Part shown: positions 1 to 8,971 of the stretch, piece after piece | How positions within the stretch are numbered: position 1 is the stretch's first letter | Layout: every line of letters starts with the position of its first letter | Source: Halobacteriales archaeon QS_4_62_28 | GTDB lineage: Archaea > Halobacteriota > Halobacteria > Halobacteriales > Haloarculaceae | Direction of reading: 5' to 3' | Assembly (NCBI GenBank): GCA_003021685.1 | Contig: PXRO01000037.1 | Span: forward strand, 1 to 43,516 | DNA length: 43,516 nt | Notes under the pieces: model-generated | Databases searched by the model: none | The model's input: the letters and a program-made list of their open reading frames with translations, nothing else | What the model was told of the DNA's origin: nothing | Position numbers and translations under genes: made by a program

Positions 1-461
1 GGCTCCGGGAGGTGAGCGAGAATCGCTTTTCCCGTTGCGATATCGTGCATCGTCGTCCGTCGTCCGACCCGCCCCCGAGTCTGGACTGCCTTCTCGCCGC
101 TGTTCCGCATCAGGTACACCGCTCGACCGTGTTCCTCGACGACGATCCACGCGACCTCACCGGTGTCCTTCGAGAGCGCTTCGATCACTGGCCGTGCTGC
201 ACTGGACAGTGGTAGTTCGTCGCGCGCGCGGATCCCGTGGTCCAGAAACTTCAGGCTCAGTCGGTACGTGGTCCCGTCTTTGACCACGTATTCCTGGTCC
301 TGCAGGGTGGCCAGATGACTGTGAACGGTGCTCTCTGCCATTTCCCGGCTCTCCGCGATTTCTTTGACGCCCGACCCACCGTTCTCCAGAAGAAATTCGA
401 CGATTCCGAATATCGTTTCCGCCGTTTTGACCGTGCGTTTCGGAGGCTCGTCCAGTCCCAT
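1..461 (-). CDS. IclR-family transcriptional regulator (3' end cut by window edge)
   Basis: About 153 residues are visible, starting at the ATG complementary to 459-461; the rest lies outside the window. The N-terminus has the IclR winged helix-turn-helix pattern (GGSGVKEIAESREMAESTVH, then HLATLQDQEYVVKDG), followed by the start of the effector-binding domain (DTGEVAWIVVEEHGRAVYL). IclR proteins are DNA-binding regulators that often control neighbouring catabolic genes and sense a pathway metabolite. It is transcribed in the same direction as the M19-like gene and BCCT gene, so it is the probable local regulator of the 0.6-9 kb island; that role is inferred. An AT-rich stretch at about 485-500 could be its TATA element. 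Confidence 0.85.
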   Translation of the reverse strand, partial: MGLDEPPKRTVKTAETIFGIVEFLLENGGSGVKEIAESREMAESTVHSHLATLQDQEYVVKDGTTYRLSLKFLDHGIRARDELPLSSAARPVIEALSKDTGEVAWIVVEEHGRAVYLMRNSGEKAVQTRGRVGRRTTMHDIATGKAILAHLPE

Positions 462-616
462 ACTCCACGTAGATGCTGGAACGACTAATACGTTTATTCA
501 GTCTTTCTGACCGCTCCCCGAGTGAATTCGGTATTCGTAGAATTAAACGTATAATTATAATTTCGGGACCGCTGCCGAGAGCCCGCCAGACGGATCGTCT
601 ACCGGGTCTGCAACGC

Positions 617-1753
617 CTACACGACACGTTCCCAGTAGTCGAGGAAGTTCTCGCCGAGGACCCCCTCCACCGCTGGCGGGGAGAAGCGTTCCCGGAGCTT
701 GCTCCGGATGACTGGCCAGTCTTCGTACGTTTCGAACGCTCCGATCCCGTCGGCGATCGATCGGCGTTCGACCTTCTCCCGGTCGAACCCGAGTTCGATG
801 ATGTGCTCTTTGTAGTATGCGAGCAGTTCCTCCGGGAATCGCGTATCGGCGGGGAAGAAATCAGTTCCGAGACCGATCCTGTCAGTGCCAAGGATGGACG
901 CGGCGTGTTCGAGATGATCGAGCAATATGTCAAGCGTCGGTGCAGGTTCGCCCGGCGCGATGAACCACGGGAGCGAGACGATACCCATATACCCGTCGGC
1001 CTCGGCCAGCGCTTCGATTTCCTCGTCGGACTTCCCACGGTAGTGGTCTGCGACGGCCTGGCAACTGGCGTGGGTGACGGCGACGGGGTCGTCGGAGTAC
1101 TCGATCGTATCGAGTGTCGTCCGTTTGCCGCAGTGTGAGACGTCTACGATGCCGCCGAGTTCGTTGATCCGATCGACGACGTCCCGACCGAACGCCGAGA
1201 GACCGCCCGCTGATGGGTCGTTACAGCCGGTCCCGACCAGATTCTGGTAATTGTACGTGAGTTGGAAAATCCTGACGCCTTCGTTGTACAGAATATCGAT
1301 GGTATCGACGGAACCGTCGATTGCTCCACCGACGTTCTGTGTATTCAGGATCACTCCCACCGCGTCGCTCCCCGCCACGCGTCGGGCCTCTTCCGGTGAC
1401 GTTACTTTGTCCAGCCACTCGGCGGCGTCGAACCGGACTTGCCATCTGGCGAGGTCACGCCGCTGACCGAGGTGCTCTGACGTTCCCGTCTCGTGGACCC
1501 ACGGCGTCACGCTGACGAGGTCTACCCCCGCCGTCTGGTAGATGTCCCGGACGGCGGTGCGAACCGACGGGTCGGTTTCGAACTGGCGGACCTCGTGGTC
1601 CCAGATCCGTTCCCAGCACTCGTCTTTCGAGGCCCCCTCGTCGACCATCCGTCTGATGTGGTGGTTGATCTCGTCGATACCGCCGTGCGCGGTGATCGCC
1701 TGCTCCCATGGAGCAGACGCTGCGTAATCGAAGACGGCCCTCTCGTCGGTCAT
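617..1753 (-). CDS. M19 (renal dipeptidase)-like amidohydrolase, non-canonical metal site
   Basis: The 378-residue protein matches the membrane dipeptidase fold: GVRIFQLTYNYQNLVGTGC, then DVSHCGKRTTLDTI, PVAVTHAS, RIGLGTDFF and the C-terminal EGVLGENFLDYWERV. Classical M19 enzymes bind two zinc ions through an N-terminal HxD, a Glu near residue 125, two His and an Asp. Here the N-terminus reads VFDYAASAPW with no HxD, and the Glu region reads LNTQNVGG; the two His and the late Asp are kept. This resembles a branch of the family often found in bacterial betaine and carnitine catabolic clusters (from memory). The neighbouring BCCT transporter fits that setting. The substrate is unknown, and plain dipeptidase activity is doubtful with half the metal ligands missing. 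It has its own TATA box at 1774-1785. Confidence 0.85.
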   Translation of the reverse strand: MTDERAVFDYAASAPWEQAITAHGGIDEINHHIRRMVDEGASKDECWERIWDHEVRQFETDPSVRTAVRDIYQTAGVDLVSVTPWVHETGTSEHLGQRRDLARWQVRFDAAEWLDKVTSPEEARRVAGSDAVGVILNTQNVGGAIDGSVDTIDILYNEGVRIFQLTYNYQNLVGTGCNDPSAGGLSAFGRDVVDRINELGGIVDVSHCGKRTTLDTIEYSDDPVAVTHASCQAVADHYRGKSDEEIEALAEADGYMGIVSLPWFIAPGEPAPTLDILLDHLEHAASILGTDRIGLGTDFFPADTRFPEELLAYYKEHIIELGFDREKVERRSIADGIGAFETYEDWPVIRSKLRERFSPPAVEGVLGENFLDYWERVV

Positions 1754-1773
1754 ACTTCGATCAAATGGCCGAC

Positions 1774-1785
1774 GGTATTAATAAT
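1774..1785 (-). promoter_or_regulatory. TATA box of the M19-like gene
   Basis: On the minus strand the sequence reads ATTATTAATACC, centred about 27 bases before the ATG at 1753. This is the normal haloarchaeal spacing for a leaderless or nearly leaderless transcript. Confidence 0.55.
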
Positions 1786-1832
1786 TGATTGTCGACGACA
1801 TCAGACCCATCGACGGGATGCGAGCTGATCGA

Positions 1833-3485
1833 TCAGTCGTCGACGGACGCGACGCTTTCTTCTTCAGTACTGACTTCACGTTCGGACCGGTCGAACGCTT
1901 CGACGCCCGATTCGAACACGATCGCTTCGTGATCCCGCCCGATCCTGATGAGGAAGTATGCGAACGACACGAGACACACGATGGCGAACGGCGCGCCGGT
2001 GATGATCACCGATGTCCGGAGCGCACTCGCACCGCCGAGGACGATGAGGATGGACGCGATGACACCCTGAAGCACGCCCCAGAACACACGGTTGAGGCTG
2101 GACGGGTCCTCTTTGCCACCTGTGGTCAGGAACGCGACTGCCAGGGTCGAGGAGTCTGCAGACGTCGCAAAGAAGGTGATGACCAGAATGAGGAAGATCG
2201 TTCCCCACAGGTCACCGAGCGGGAACGACTCGAAGAGAACGTAACCGGCAACGCCGTTGCCGAAGTTGCCGACAGCACCGAGAATGTCGACGGCGCCGGA
2301 GTTCTGGAGCCACATCGAAGTGCCGCCGACGACGGTAAACCAGACGAACGACACGCCGGTCATCGTAATCAGTGCGGTAAAGAGCACTTCCCGGACCGTT
2401 CGCCCTTTCGAGATCCGAGCCAGGAAGAGTCCGACGAACGGGGCCCACGCGATCCACCACGACCAATAAAAGACCGTCCAAAACGAGGTCCAGGTCGCTC
2501 CGCCATCAGCGCTCATGCCAGTGAAGAAGCTCATCTGGCCGATGTTCTGGACGTACGTTCCGAGGGCTGCAACACCGGTGTTCAACACGCTCAGCGTCGG
2601 GCCGAGAACGAGGGCGACGATCAGCAGGACCACCATCATCACGATGTTGAAATCCGAGAGCCGCTTGATACCTCGATCGATCCCGACGACCAGAGAGAGG
2701 GTGAAAATGACCGTGATGCCGACTACGGCGGCGATCGTCTCTATGTCGCCGAACTGAATGCCGGTTCGGTACGTGACCCCTGACAGCAACTGCTGGGAGA
2801 TGAATCCGAGTCCAGTCGCGATACCGCCGAGGGTCGCGACGACCGCGAGCGTGTCGATGATCTGGCCGACGATGCCGTCGAGGTTCTCCTCGCCGAGCAG
2901 CGGGGCGATGGCCGTCGAGGTTCGCATCGGCATCCCGTAATTGTACGCGTAGTACGCGACTGGAATGCCGATCGCGAGGTAGCCGCCCCACGCGTGCACC
3001 CCGTAGTGGAAGATGCTGTAGGCGAGTGCTGGTACCATTGCTCCCTGTGTCCCTGCTTCGGCACCGCTGGCGAACAGCGGCGGTAGGCTACTGTAGTGCG
3101 TGAGTGCTTCGACCGGGCCAAAAAAGACGATGCCGGCCGATAAGCCCGCAGAAAAGAACATCGCGACGTAGGAGAAGTACCCGTATTCGGGCTCCCCGTC
3201 GCCCAGTTTGATTCGCCCGTACTTGCTCAACATCAGGTACACTCCGATGACCAGCAGGGCGGTCATCGATCCGAGATACATCCACGCGAGGCCCTGACCG
3301 AATACCTGAAACGCCGTGTTCAACTGTTGGCTCATCCAGTCGGTTCTGAAACCGGCAACGAGCACGAACGCTACCGTCACCGACGCACCGACCACGAACG
3401 GAATCGGGTCGATCTCGTCGATGAATTCACTGACAATTCCCGTATCTGATGATCCGGACATACGATTTCTACTCCTATTTGTCAT
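1833..3485 (-). CDS. BCCT-family secondary transporter (betaine/carnitine/choline type)
   Basis: The 550-residue protein has about 12 hydrophobic segments and the family hallmark in the central helices (FYWSWWIAWAPFVGLFLARI followed by SKGRT). An early helix carries a glycine-containing motif and a GPVEALTHY segment, equivalent to the ion and substrate region of BetP and CaiT. BCCT carriers import or exchange quaternary ammonium compounds, ectoines and related zwitterions, usually sodium- or proton-coupled. The linked catabolic genes suggest nutrient uptake rather than only osmoprotection; the exact substrate cannot be read from sequence. The longest reading frame starts at 3485, but a TATA-like element at 3495-3505 lies too close. 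The second Met, at 3461, is a plausible true start. Confidence 0.9.
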   Translation of the reverse strand: MTNRSRNRMSGSSDTGIVSEFIDEIDPIPFVVGASVTVAFVLVAGFRTDWMSQQLNTAFQVFGQGLAWMYLGSMTALLVIGVYLMLSKYGRIKLGDGEPEYGYFSYVAMFFSAGLSAGIVFFGPVEALTHYSSLPPLFASGAEAGTQGAMVPALAYSIFHYGVHAWGGYLAIGIPVAYYAYNYGMPMRTSTAIAPLLGEENLDGIVGQIIDTLAVVATLGGIATGLGFISQQLLSGVTYRTGIQFGDIETIAAVVGITVIFTLSLVVGIDRGIKRLSDFNIVMMVVLLIVALVLGPTLSVLNTGVAALGTYVQNIGQMSFFTGMSADGGATWTSFWTVFYWSWWIAWAPFVGLFLARISKGRTVREVLFTALITMTGVSFVWFTVVGGTSMWLQNSGAVDILGAVGNFGNGVAGYVLFESFPLGDLWGTIFLILVITFFATSADSSTLAVAFLTTGGKEDPSSLNRVFWGVLQGVIASILIVLGGASALRTSVIITGAPFAIVCLVSFAYFLIRIGRDHEAIVFESGVEAFDRSEREVSTEEESVASVDD

Positions 3486-3592
3486 CGATAATCACTTATA
3501 ATTTTGGTCAGGGGTATGTCACTTCCGAACGACGTACCTAAACGAATTATGATCGAAGATTTTAACAGTGGACCGGCGGAACTCGTACTTAA

Positions 3593-5308
3593 ATGTCGTC
3601 GAACAGAGAAACGTATCGGTACGATCCGGGATCGCTCCGTGATCCGTCAGACCTGATGCAGCCGGAGCGGCTCGCCGCACTCAAACAGACCCGCCTGAGC
3701 TTCGCACGCCTGATGATGGACAAGATGACCGAGGAGCAGTGGGACATCAGTCGATCTCGAGGCGGATACGACGAAAACGGGGTCGGACGGGCCGTCTACG
3801 CGATTGAAACGCCGTCTCACCGGTTCTCCTTCGGCGTGTTTTCCCACGAGTCCCAGGAGGGTGCACACACTGGCCGGATCGTCGCGGAGGACTGGGATAT
3901 GTGGGGATTCCTCTGTGACGGCGACCCCGCACCCGAATTGATGGACATCCAGTACGAGGAACTCCCGAAAGTCCGGGAAGGCCGTGCGACCTCCGATATC
4001 CTGATCTGGACGCGCGGAAACAGGAGTTCCGTCTTCGATCACGTGGTAGACTCACTCGCCGCGGACCACCAGCCCGATATCGAACGGCTGGCGAGGGGCG
4101 GCTATCTCACCCGCTCGTCCGGGTACTACGGGAACGGTCTTAACGGGACGAAAGAATTCAAGGCAATGAACAACGACCATCCGCTGAGCGGGCCATACAT
4201 GGCCCAGATGCTCACTATCTGGCTGCTGAGGATCTACGGTTTCGACGTCGCCGAAGAGATGGCCGCCGAGAGAAGCGCGAACGCCGCTACGCTGGATTAC
4301 GACATCAAACGGTATCTCGGCACGGGAAACTCCTCGGGAATCGGCATCATCCACTACGTGATCAATCACCCCCAACTGATGCACACCTGGCTCCGCGCTC
4401 GGGAAGTCGCGCTGGGACGGGTGAAGACGATTTCGCCCACGAGTGACGAGATCGATCAGTTCCAGTCGCTGCTTACGAGGGCAACGGCGTGGTTCCGCGA
4501 GGACGAGAGCGACACGAAGGAGTACTTCGTTGCGAAAGACCGGATCGCCGACGAACTGGAGCGGATCGCCCGGAAACTTCCGACACACTGTAGCGAGAAC
4601 ACGCCGTCGACCTCCTGGGCGGAGCTTTGCCAGTGGACTGAAGACAACCTGACGACGGGGACCCAGGAGGTACTCCATTCCCTGGTACTCGATGTCCATC
4701 CCGAGGTCACTGACGGGCTCGAGAACACGCTTACTGTCACCGAAAAGAGCGATATCGTGCCCGGAATGACTCTCGAACAGCTGCAGTCGCTGCTTTCGGA
4801 ACGCTACCGGTGGGCCCTCGACATCGATATGACCGAACCAGGATCTCAACGATACTTCTGGTATCGCTCTATCGACAGCGAAGAACCCCGACTCGGAATC
4901 AGAGGCGAGCACGATTACGAAGAGTACGAGTTCCCCATCGATATTGCGCGGCAAGTACAGCGACTCGAACTTGACCTCCAGCAACACCGTCCGAGCGAGA
5001 CCGTCGGGGAGTTCCTGCTCCAGCACCCGGACCACCGGGGCATCGTCGAACGGATACAGACCGTGCACGCGTTGCCGTACGCGGAGATCCGGACGAACCC
5101 GTTGGACGCGGAATTCGTCCCCCTGTCGTTGATCTCGTGTCTCAAGGCGATCTGGGGGATCCAGAAGGCACACCCGAAGTCGAAGGGATGGGTGCGAGGC
5201 ACGTTTTTCCAGGGCGCACCGCTCCCGGTCGACGTCCGACGCGGTGACGACTCCTACTGGCTGTATCCCGAGAAGCCCGAGCGGGCAGACCACTGGAGGG
5301 GGCGCTAA
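3593..5308 (+). CDS. Uncharacterised 571-aa protein, first of a coupled pair
   Basis: I do not recognise a named domain. The protein is soluble, with no signal peptide or membrane segment. Distinctive glycine/asparagine motifs are GYYGNGLNGTKEF from residue 177 and YLGTGNSSGIG ending near residue 251, the latter followed by IHYVINHPQLMHTW. From memory, proteins with a similar GN(A/S)(T/S)G motif before an NHP segment occur in proteobacteria beside DUF3726 genes, and the next gene here may be such a partner. The stop codon overlaps the next start (TAATG at 5306-5310), so the two are translationally coupled. The gene is divergent from the BCCT gene and followed by an aldehyde dehydrogenase and an OCD-family enzyme. 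An enzymatic role in breaking down the imported compound is inferred only from context. Confidence 0.85.
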   Translation: MSSNRETYRYDPGSLRDPSDLMQPERLAALKQTRLSFARLMMDKMTEEQWDISRSRGGYDENGVGRAVYAIETPSHRFSFGVFSHESQEGAHTGRIVAEDWDMWGFLCDGDPAPELMDIQYEELPKVREGRATSDILIWTRGNRSSVFDHVVDSLAADHQPDIERLARGGYLTRSSGYYGNGLNGTKEFKAMNNDHPLSGPYMAQMLTIWLLRIYGFDVAEEMAAERSANAATLDYDIKRYLGTGNSSGIGIIHYVINHPQLMHTWLRAREVALGRVKTISPTSDEIDQFQSLLTRATAWFREDESDTKEYFVAKDRIADELERIARKLPTHCSENTPSTSWAELCQWTEDNLTTGTQEVLHSLVLDVHPEVTDGLENTLTVTEKSDIVPGMTLEQLQSLLSERYRWALDIDMTEPGSQRYFWYRSIDSEEPRLGIRGEHDYEEYEFPIDIARQVQRLELDLQQHRPSETVGEFLLQHPDHRGIVERIQTVHALPYAEIRTNPLDAEFVPLSLISCLKAIWGIQKAHPKSKGWVRGTFFQGAPLPVDVRRGDDSYWLYPEKPERADHWRGR

Positions 5309-6249
5309 TGCATCTGAGCGTCCGCGAGGTACTCGACCTCACCGAACGATGCTTCATAGCCGCCGGATTCGACGCGGGTCCCGCACGAGCGAACGCCGAG
5401 ACGCTCTGGTGGCAGGAGGCGTACCGCGGAACGGGGTTTACTACGCTCTTCGATCTGCTGGACGAACTCGAAACGTTCGACCGGAGCCGACTCTCCCTCG
5501 ACCGTTGTGACGAGATTGCCGTCATCGACAGCGGTTCCCAGCCGGGAATCGTCTCGGTCAATCCCGCGGTCGATCTGTGCTGTTCGCTGGCGAGTCAGAA
5601 CGGACTCGGCGTCGTCTACGCGCCGCTCCGGGACGAGGACTCGACGCTGTCCTCGCTCGGCCATCAGTCGTTCCGGGCCGGCGAACGGGGATACATCTCG
5701 CTGACATTGTACGCCGATCAGACGAGTTCCGGCACCGTCGTGGGCGTTCCCGACGACCCGTATCCCCACATCGTCGAGGCGGAACTCACGTCCAGATCGG
5801 AGAGTTATGCCCGACTCGTGGACTTCGTGTCGAGCACGCACAGCGGAGCCGGCCACAGTTCGCTCGTCCGGGCGCTGTGCAAGGGGTCGACGGGTGACCG
5901 TCTCCCGGCCGAAAAGCACGTGATCGCGAGACTCCTAGAGGGGGCAGTCACGCCGGTCGAGCCAGAACACGAGGTCACGGGACTCGTGACAATCTGTGTC
6001 GACCCGACACACCAGCGGTACGCCGACGGCTGTCGTGGTGTCGTCGAGTCGGCCGTCGAAGGCACTGATCGTGGATTCACGAGACGGTTCCATCCCGAAG
6101 ACATTCGAGACCGGGTCGAAACGCTGCTCGAAAACGGTATCGAGGTCGAAGCGTCGGTCTGGCGAGACGTGTTCGACTACAGTAGTGGCGTACTGGCACC
6201 AGAATTCGAAGGCTCGTATCAGGGTGCGGGATTCGATATCAACGAGTAG
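5308..6249 (+). CDS. Uncharacterised 313-aa protein, possibly DUF3726/Ldh_2-like
   Basis: Its start codon overlaps the stop of the 571-aa gene, so expression is coupled. The N-terminus (LSVREVLDLTERCFIAAGFD, then GPARANAETLWWQEAYRGTG) has the helical pattern seen at the start of malate/L-lactate dehydrogenase-2 proteins and DUF3726, where a helix precedes an active-site region. No Rossmann glycine motif or obvious catalytic set is visible, and it has no membrane segments. I regard the DUF3726 similarity as a suggestion from memory, not an established match. It is probably a subunit or partner of the upstream protein. The next gene starts 133 bases downstream behind a possible promoter at 6263-6276. 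Confidence 0.8.
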   Translation: MHLSVREVLDLTERCFIAAGFDAGPARANAETLWWQEAYRGTGFTTLFDLLDELETFDRSRLSLDRCDEIAVIDSGSQPGIVSVNPAVDLCCSLASQNGLGVVYAPLRDEDSTLSSLGHQSFRAGERGYISLTLYADQTSSGTVVGVPDDPYPHIVEAELTSRSESYARLVDFVSSTHSGAGHSSLVRALCKGSTGDRLPAEKHVIARLLEGAVTPVEPEHEVTGLVTICVDPTHQRYADGCRGVVESAVEGTDRGFTRRFHPEDIRDRVETLLENGIEVEASVWRDVFDYSSGVLAPEFEGSYQGAGFDINE

Positions 6250-6262
6250 TCGCCACACCGGA

Positions 6263-6276
6263 ATTTTTTTATAATT
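6263..6276 (+). promoter_or_regulatory. Possible TATA element upstream of the aldehyde dehydrogenase gene
   Basis: A T-rich TTTTTTTATAATTTT stretch sits between the 313-aa gene and the ATG at 6383. If used, transcription would begin near 6295 and leave a leader of about 85 bases, unusually long for this group; read-through from upstream is equally possible. Confidence 0.3.
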
Positions 6277-6382
6277 TTCTTCTGTTAGTTCTGGTAGGAC
6301 CGGTTCGAGACGAGAGCCAGCGGATGCTGTTACCGGATCGGCACCGATCCAGCAGTCTCGTCTCAACCACCGAGACATCACG

Positions 6383-7831
6383 ATGACCGGTACACAATAT
6401 CAGTATATCGACGGTGAATGGCAGACAGGTCAAAGCGACGAGCAGCTGGCGGTACGGAACCCGGCGGACCCCGAAGAACCGATCCGCACCATCTCCCAGG
6501 CGGATCGAGCGCAGGCCGCGAGCGCTGTCGAAGCCGCCGACGCCGCATCGAAGGGCTGGGCGGCGGCGACTCCCGACGAGCGCGACGCGGTCCTGTACGA
6601 CGCGGCAGACCGCATCGAGGACAACGTAGATGACCTCGCCGAAACCCTCACGCACGAGGAAGGCAAGCCGCTCTCTTCGAGTCGTGCAGAGGTGTCCAGA
6701 GCCGCCGAGATTTTCCGCTTTTTCGCGAGTTATGCCCGAACGGCAACGGGGGACACGGTGCCATCGAACGATCCCGGGACGTTCACCTACACGTTCCGGG
6801 AGCCCCTGGGCGTCGTTGCGCTCGTCACGCCGTGGAACTTTCCGATAGCAACCCCGTCCTGGAAACTTGCGACAGCACTCGTGACGGGGAACGCGGTGGT
6901 GTTCAAACCCTCTTCGGAGACGCCGACGATCGCCAAGCGCCTCGTCGAACTCCTCGAAGCGGCGGGGATCCCGGACGGTGTGGTCAATCTCGTCATCGGG
7001 CCCGGCTCGACTGTTGGCGACGAGGTGACGACGCACGAACGCATCGACGGCATCTCCTTTACCGGATCGACTGGAACCGGACGACACATCGCTGCAGCCA
7101 TGGCCGAACGTGGCATCCCCGTCCAGACGGAGATGGGCGGGAAAAATCCCCTCGTCGTCCTTCCCGATGCCGACCTCGACGCAGCTGCCGACGCTGTGAT
7201 TGCCGGCGCGTTTGGGCTGACAGGACAAGCGTGTACGGCGACGAGTCGTTTGATCGTCCACGAGGATGTCGCCGAGGACGTAACCGACGCTGTCGTCGAC
7301 CGCGCCGAGGCGCTCAGTATCGGTCCGGGGATGGACGATCCCGATATGGGGCCGGCAGTATCGGCCGGCGAAGACGAGACGAACTTCGATTACGTGCGGA
7401 TCGCAAAAGACGAGGGTGCGAAGCTCCTCACGGGCGGCGGTCGACCGGACGGCCTCGATTCGGGGTACTTTATCGAGCCGACCGTTTTCGGGGATGTCGA
7501 TCCCGGGATGCGGATCGCCCAGGAAGAGGTGTTCGGGCCGGTACTCGCTATACTCGAAGTGTCTGACTTCGACGAGGCAGTCGATGTGGCCAGCGGCGTC
7601 GACTTCGGGCTGTCGGCCAGTATCTACACCGCCGACATGGCGCTGTCCCGGAGGTTCACCGAAGATATCGAAGCGGGCGTCGTCAAAGTGAACGGCACGA
7701 CGACGGGTTCGCAGATTCAACTGCCGTTCGGGGGCATGAAGGCCTCTTCCTCGGAGCAAAAGAAAGAGATGGGACAGCGGGCCTACGAGTTTTACACGCA
7801 CGAAAAGGTCGTCTATCGAACCGATCCATAG
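6383..7831 (+). CDS. NAD(P)-dependent aldehyde dehydrogenase (semialdehyde type)
   Basis: The 482-residue protein is a full-length aldehyde dehydrogenase. Visible active-site residues are Asn152 in TPWNFP, Glu250 in EMGGKN and nucleophile Cys284 in GQACTA; the cofactor region has FKPSSETP and FTGSTGTG. It resembles the archaeal 2-oxoglutarate semialdehyde/succinate semialdehyde branch and is the same type and length as the enzyme at 37677-39122. Within this island it would oxidise an aldehyde released from the imported nitrogen compound, or feed 2-oxoglutarate. It lies downstream of the 571/313 pair on the same strand and ahead of the OCD-family gene. The substrate cannot be fixed from sequence. 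Confidence 0.92.
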   Translation: MTGTQYQYIDGEWQTGQSDEQLAVRNPADPEEPIRTISQADRAQAASAVEAADAASKGWAAATPDERDAVLYDAADRIEDNVDDLAETLTHEEGKPLSSSRAEVSRAAEIFRFFASYARTATGDTVPSNDPGTFTYTFREPLGVVALVTPWNFPIATPSWKLATALVTGNAVVFKPSSETPTIAKRLVELLEAAGIPDGVVNLVIGPGSTVGDEVTTHERIDGISFTGSTGTGRHIAAAMAERGIPVQTEMGGKNPLVVLPDADLDAAADAVIAGAFGLTGQACTATSRLIVHEDVAEDVTDAVVDRAEALSIGPGMDDPDMGPAVSAGEDETNFDYVRIAKDEGAKLLTGGGRPDGLDSGYFIEPTVFGDVDPGMRIAQEEVFGPVLAILEVSDFDEAVDVASGVDFGLSASIYTADMALSRRFTEDIEAGVVKVNGTTTGSQIQLPFGGMKASSSEQKKEMGQRAYEFYTHEKVVYRTDP

Positions 7832-7987
7832 GCTACAACGATCGAAACGACTTACACACTGATCGCAGTACCGTCGTGCGATCAGATGTGTATCGACGTT
7901 CGATGGCTACCGTACTCCATCAGCACTCGATTGTAACACCTCGGACCGAAACTCTCCACGTACCACGATACGTCAGCAAATATAAAA

Positions 7988-8971
7988 ATGACGACAAAAT
8001 TGTACTCCAGGGACGATGTCGAACAGCAGTTAGATCTCGACGAGTCGCTGGCAACCGTCGAGAAAACGTACGCCGAGTTCGCTTCCGGTCGGGTGTTGAA
8101 CCCACCGAAAATGACCATGCATCTGGGCGATGACGGCGAGTGGCCACACATGGATGCCTTCTCGATCGATATGCCCGCGTACGTCGGTTGGTTGGAAACC
8201 GTCGGGCTGAAATGGGCGGTCGCGACCTGGAACGTCGACTCCGATGTCCCGATTAGTTCCCAAATCCTGCTGTTCGATCCGACTGATAGCCGGTTCAAAG
8301 CCGTAATGGAGGGGATGTACCTTACCGGTGTCCGAACAGCGCTCCAGTCCGTCGTCGGCCTCAAACACCTCTGTCCGGGTACTCCCTCGGCGATCGGTGT
8401 TTTCGGTGCAGGCTTTCAGGCCGAGTTTCAAATATCAGTCATCGATCATTTCCATTCTGTCGATGACTTTTACGTGTTCGACATCGACGGCGATCGTGCA
8501 CGTCAGTTTGCTTCCGAACTGACACCACAGACGGATGCCGACATTACCGTCGCGACGACCGCTACGGAAGCCGCCGAACAGGATGTAGTGATCACAGCCA
8601 CCGACTCCAAATCGCCCGTACTGGAAGCGGCGTGGCTCGACGACGCCGCATTCGTCATCGCGCTCGGATCGTATCAGGAGCTTCCGGACGAAGCCATCTT
8701 CGGTGCCGACCACGTCGTGGTAGACCAGACGGAGCAGTGCCTGCAACGGGGCGCGCTCTCCGATGCGGTCGGTCGAGGCGAACTGACGGCGACAGACATC
8801 GATGCGACGATCGGGGATATCTTGATCGACCAGTACCACCGGTCCCTGTCGCGTGACGACCACATCCTGTTCGTTCCGATCGGATTGGGCGCTCTCGATA
8901 TTTCGCTCGCCGAGCGGCTCCATCAGTCGCGCCGAGAGAGCGATACGACCGCCGAGTTCAGTTTCGTTTGA
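7988..8971 (+). CDS. Ornithine cyclodeaminase / mu-crystallin family protein
   Basis: The 327-residue protein has the family layout: an N-terminal substrate domain with PPKMTMHLGDDGEW and a GVRTALQS segment carrying the conserved Arg-Thr, then a Rossmann domain with the motif GVFGAGFQAEFQ. The family includes ornithine cyclodeaminase, alanine dehydrogenase, ketimine reductases and EutC of ectoine breakdown, all acting on amino or imino acids with NAD(P). This fits catabolism of an amino-acid-like osmolyte brought in by the BCCT carrier. A 5-bp inverted repeat (ACGTA at 7958-7962, TACGT at 7969-7973) lies just upstream. The AT-rich run touching the start codon is too close to be a standard TATA box for this ATG. 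Confidence 0.88.
   Translation: MTTKLYSRDDVEQQLDLDESLATVEKTYAEFASGRVLNPPKMTMHLGDDGEWPHMDAFSIDMPAYVGWLETVGLKWAVATWNVDSDVPISSQILLFDPTDSRFKAVMEGMYLTGVRTALQSVVGLKHLCPGTPSAIGVFGAGFQAEFQISVIDHFHSVDDFYVFDIDGDRARQFASELTPQTDADITVATTATEAAEQDVVITATDSKSPVLEAAWLDDAAFVIALGSYQELPDEAIFGADHVVVDQTEQCLQRGALSDAVGRGELTATDIDATIGDILIDQYHRSLSRDDHILFVPIGLGALDISLAERLHQSRRESDTTAEFSFV

Noticed and set aside
1785..2783. Plus-strand frame of 332 codons opposite the BCCT transporter
   Set aside because: It is highly charged, low-complexity antisense of a membrane protein gene with hallmark BCCT motifs.
4052..5293. Long open frame (413 codons) on the minus strand opposite the 571-aa gene
   Set aside because: It is the antisense of a real gene in high-GC DNA; its translation is rich in Arg/Leu/Val without family motifs, while the plus-strand product is acidic and motif-bearing.
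6269..7801. 510-codon minus-strand frame opposite the aldehyde dehydrogenase
   Set aside because: The plus strand encodes a complete aldehyde dehydrogenase with all active-site residues; the antisense frame has no recognisable motif.
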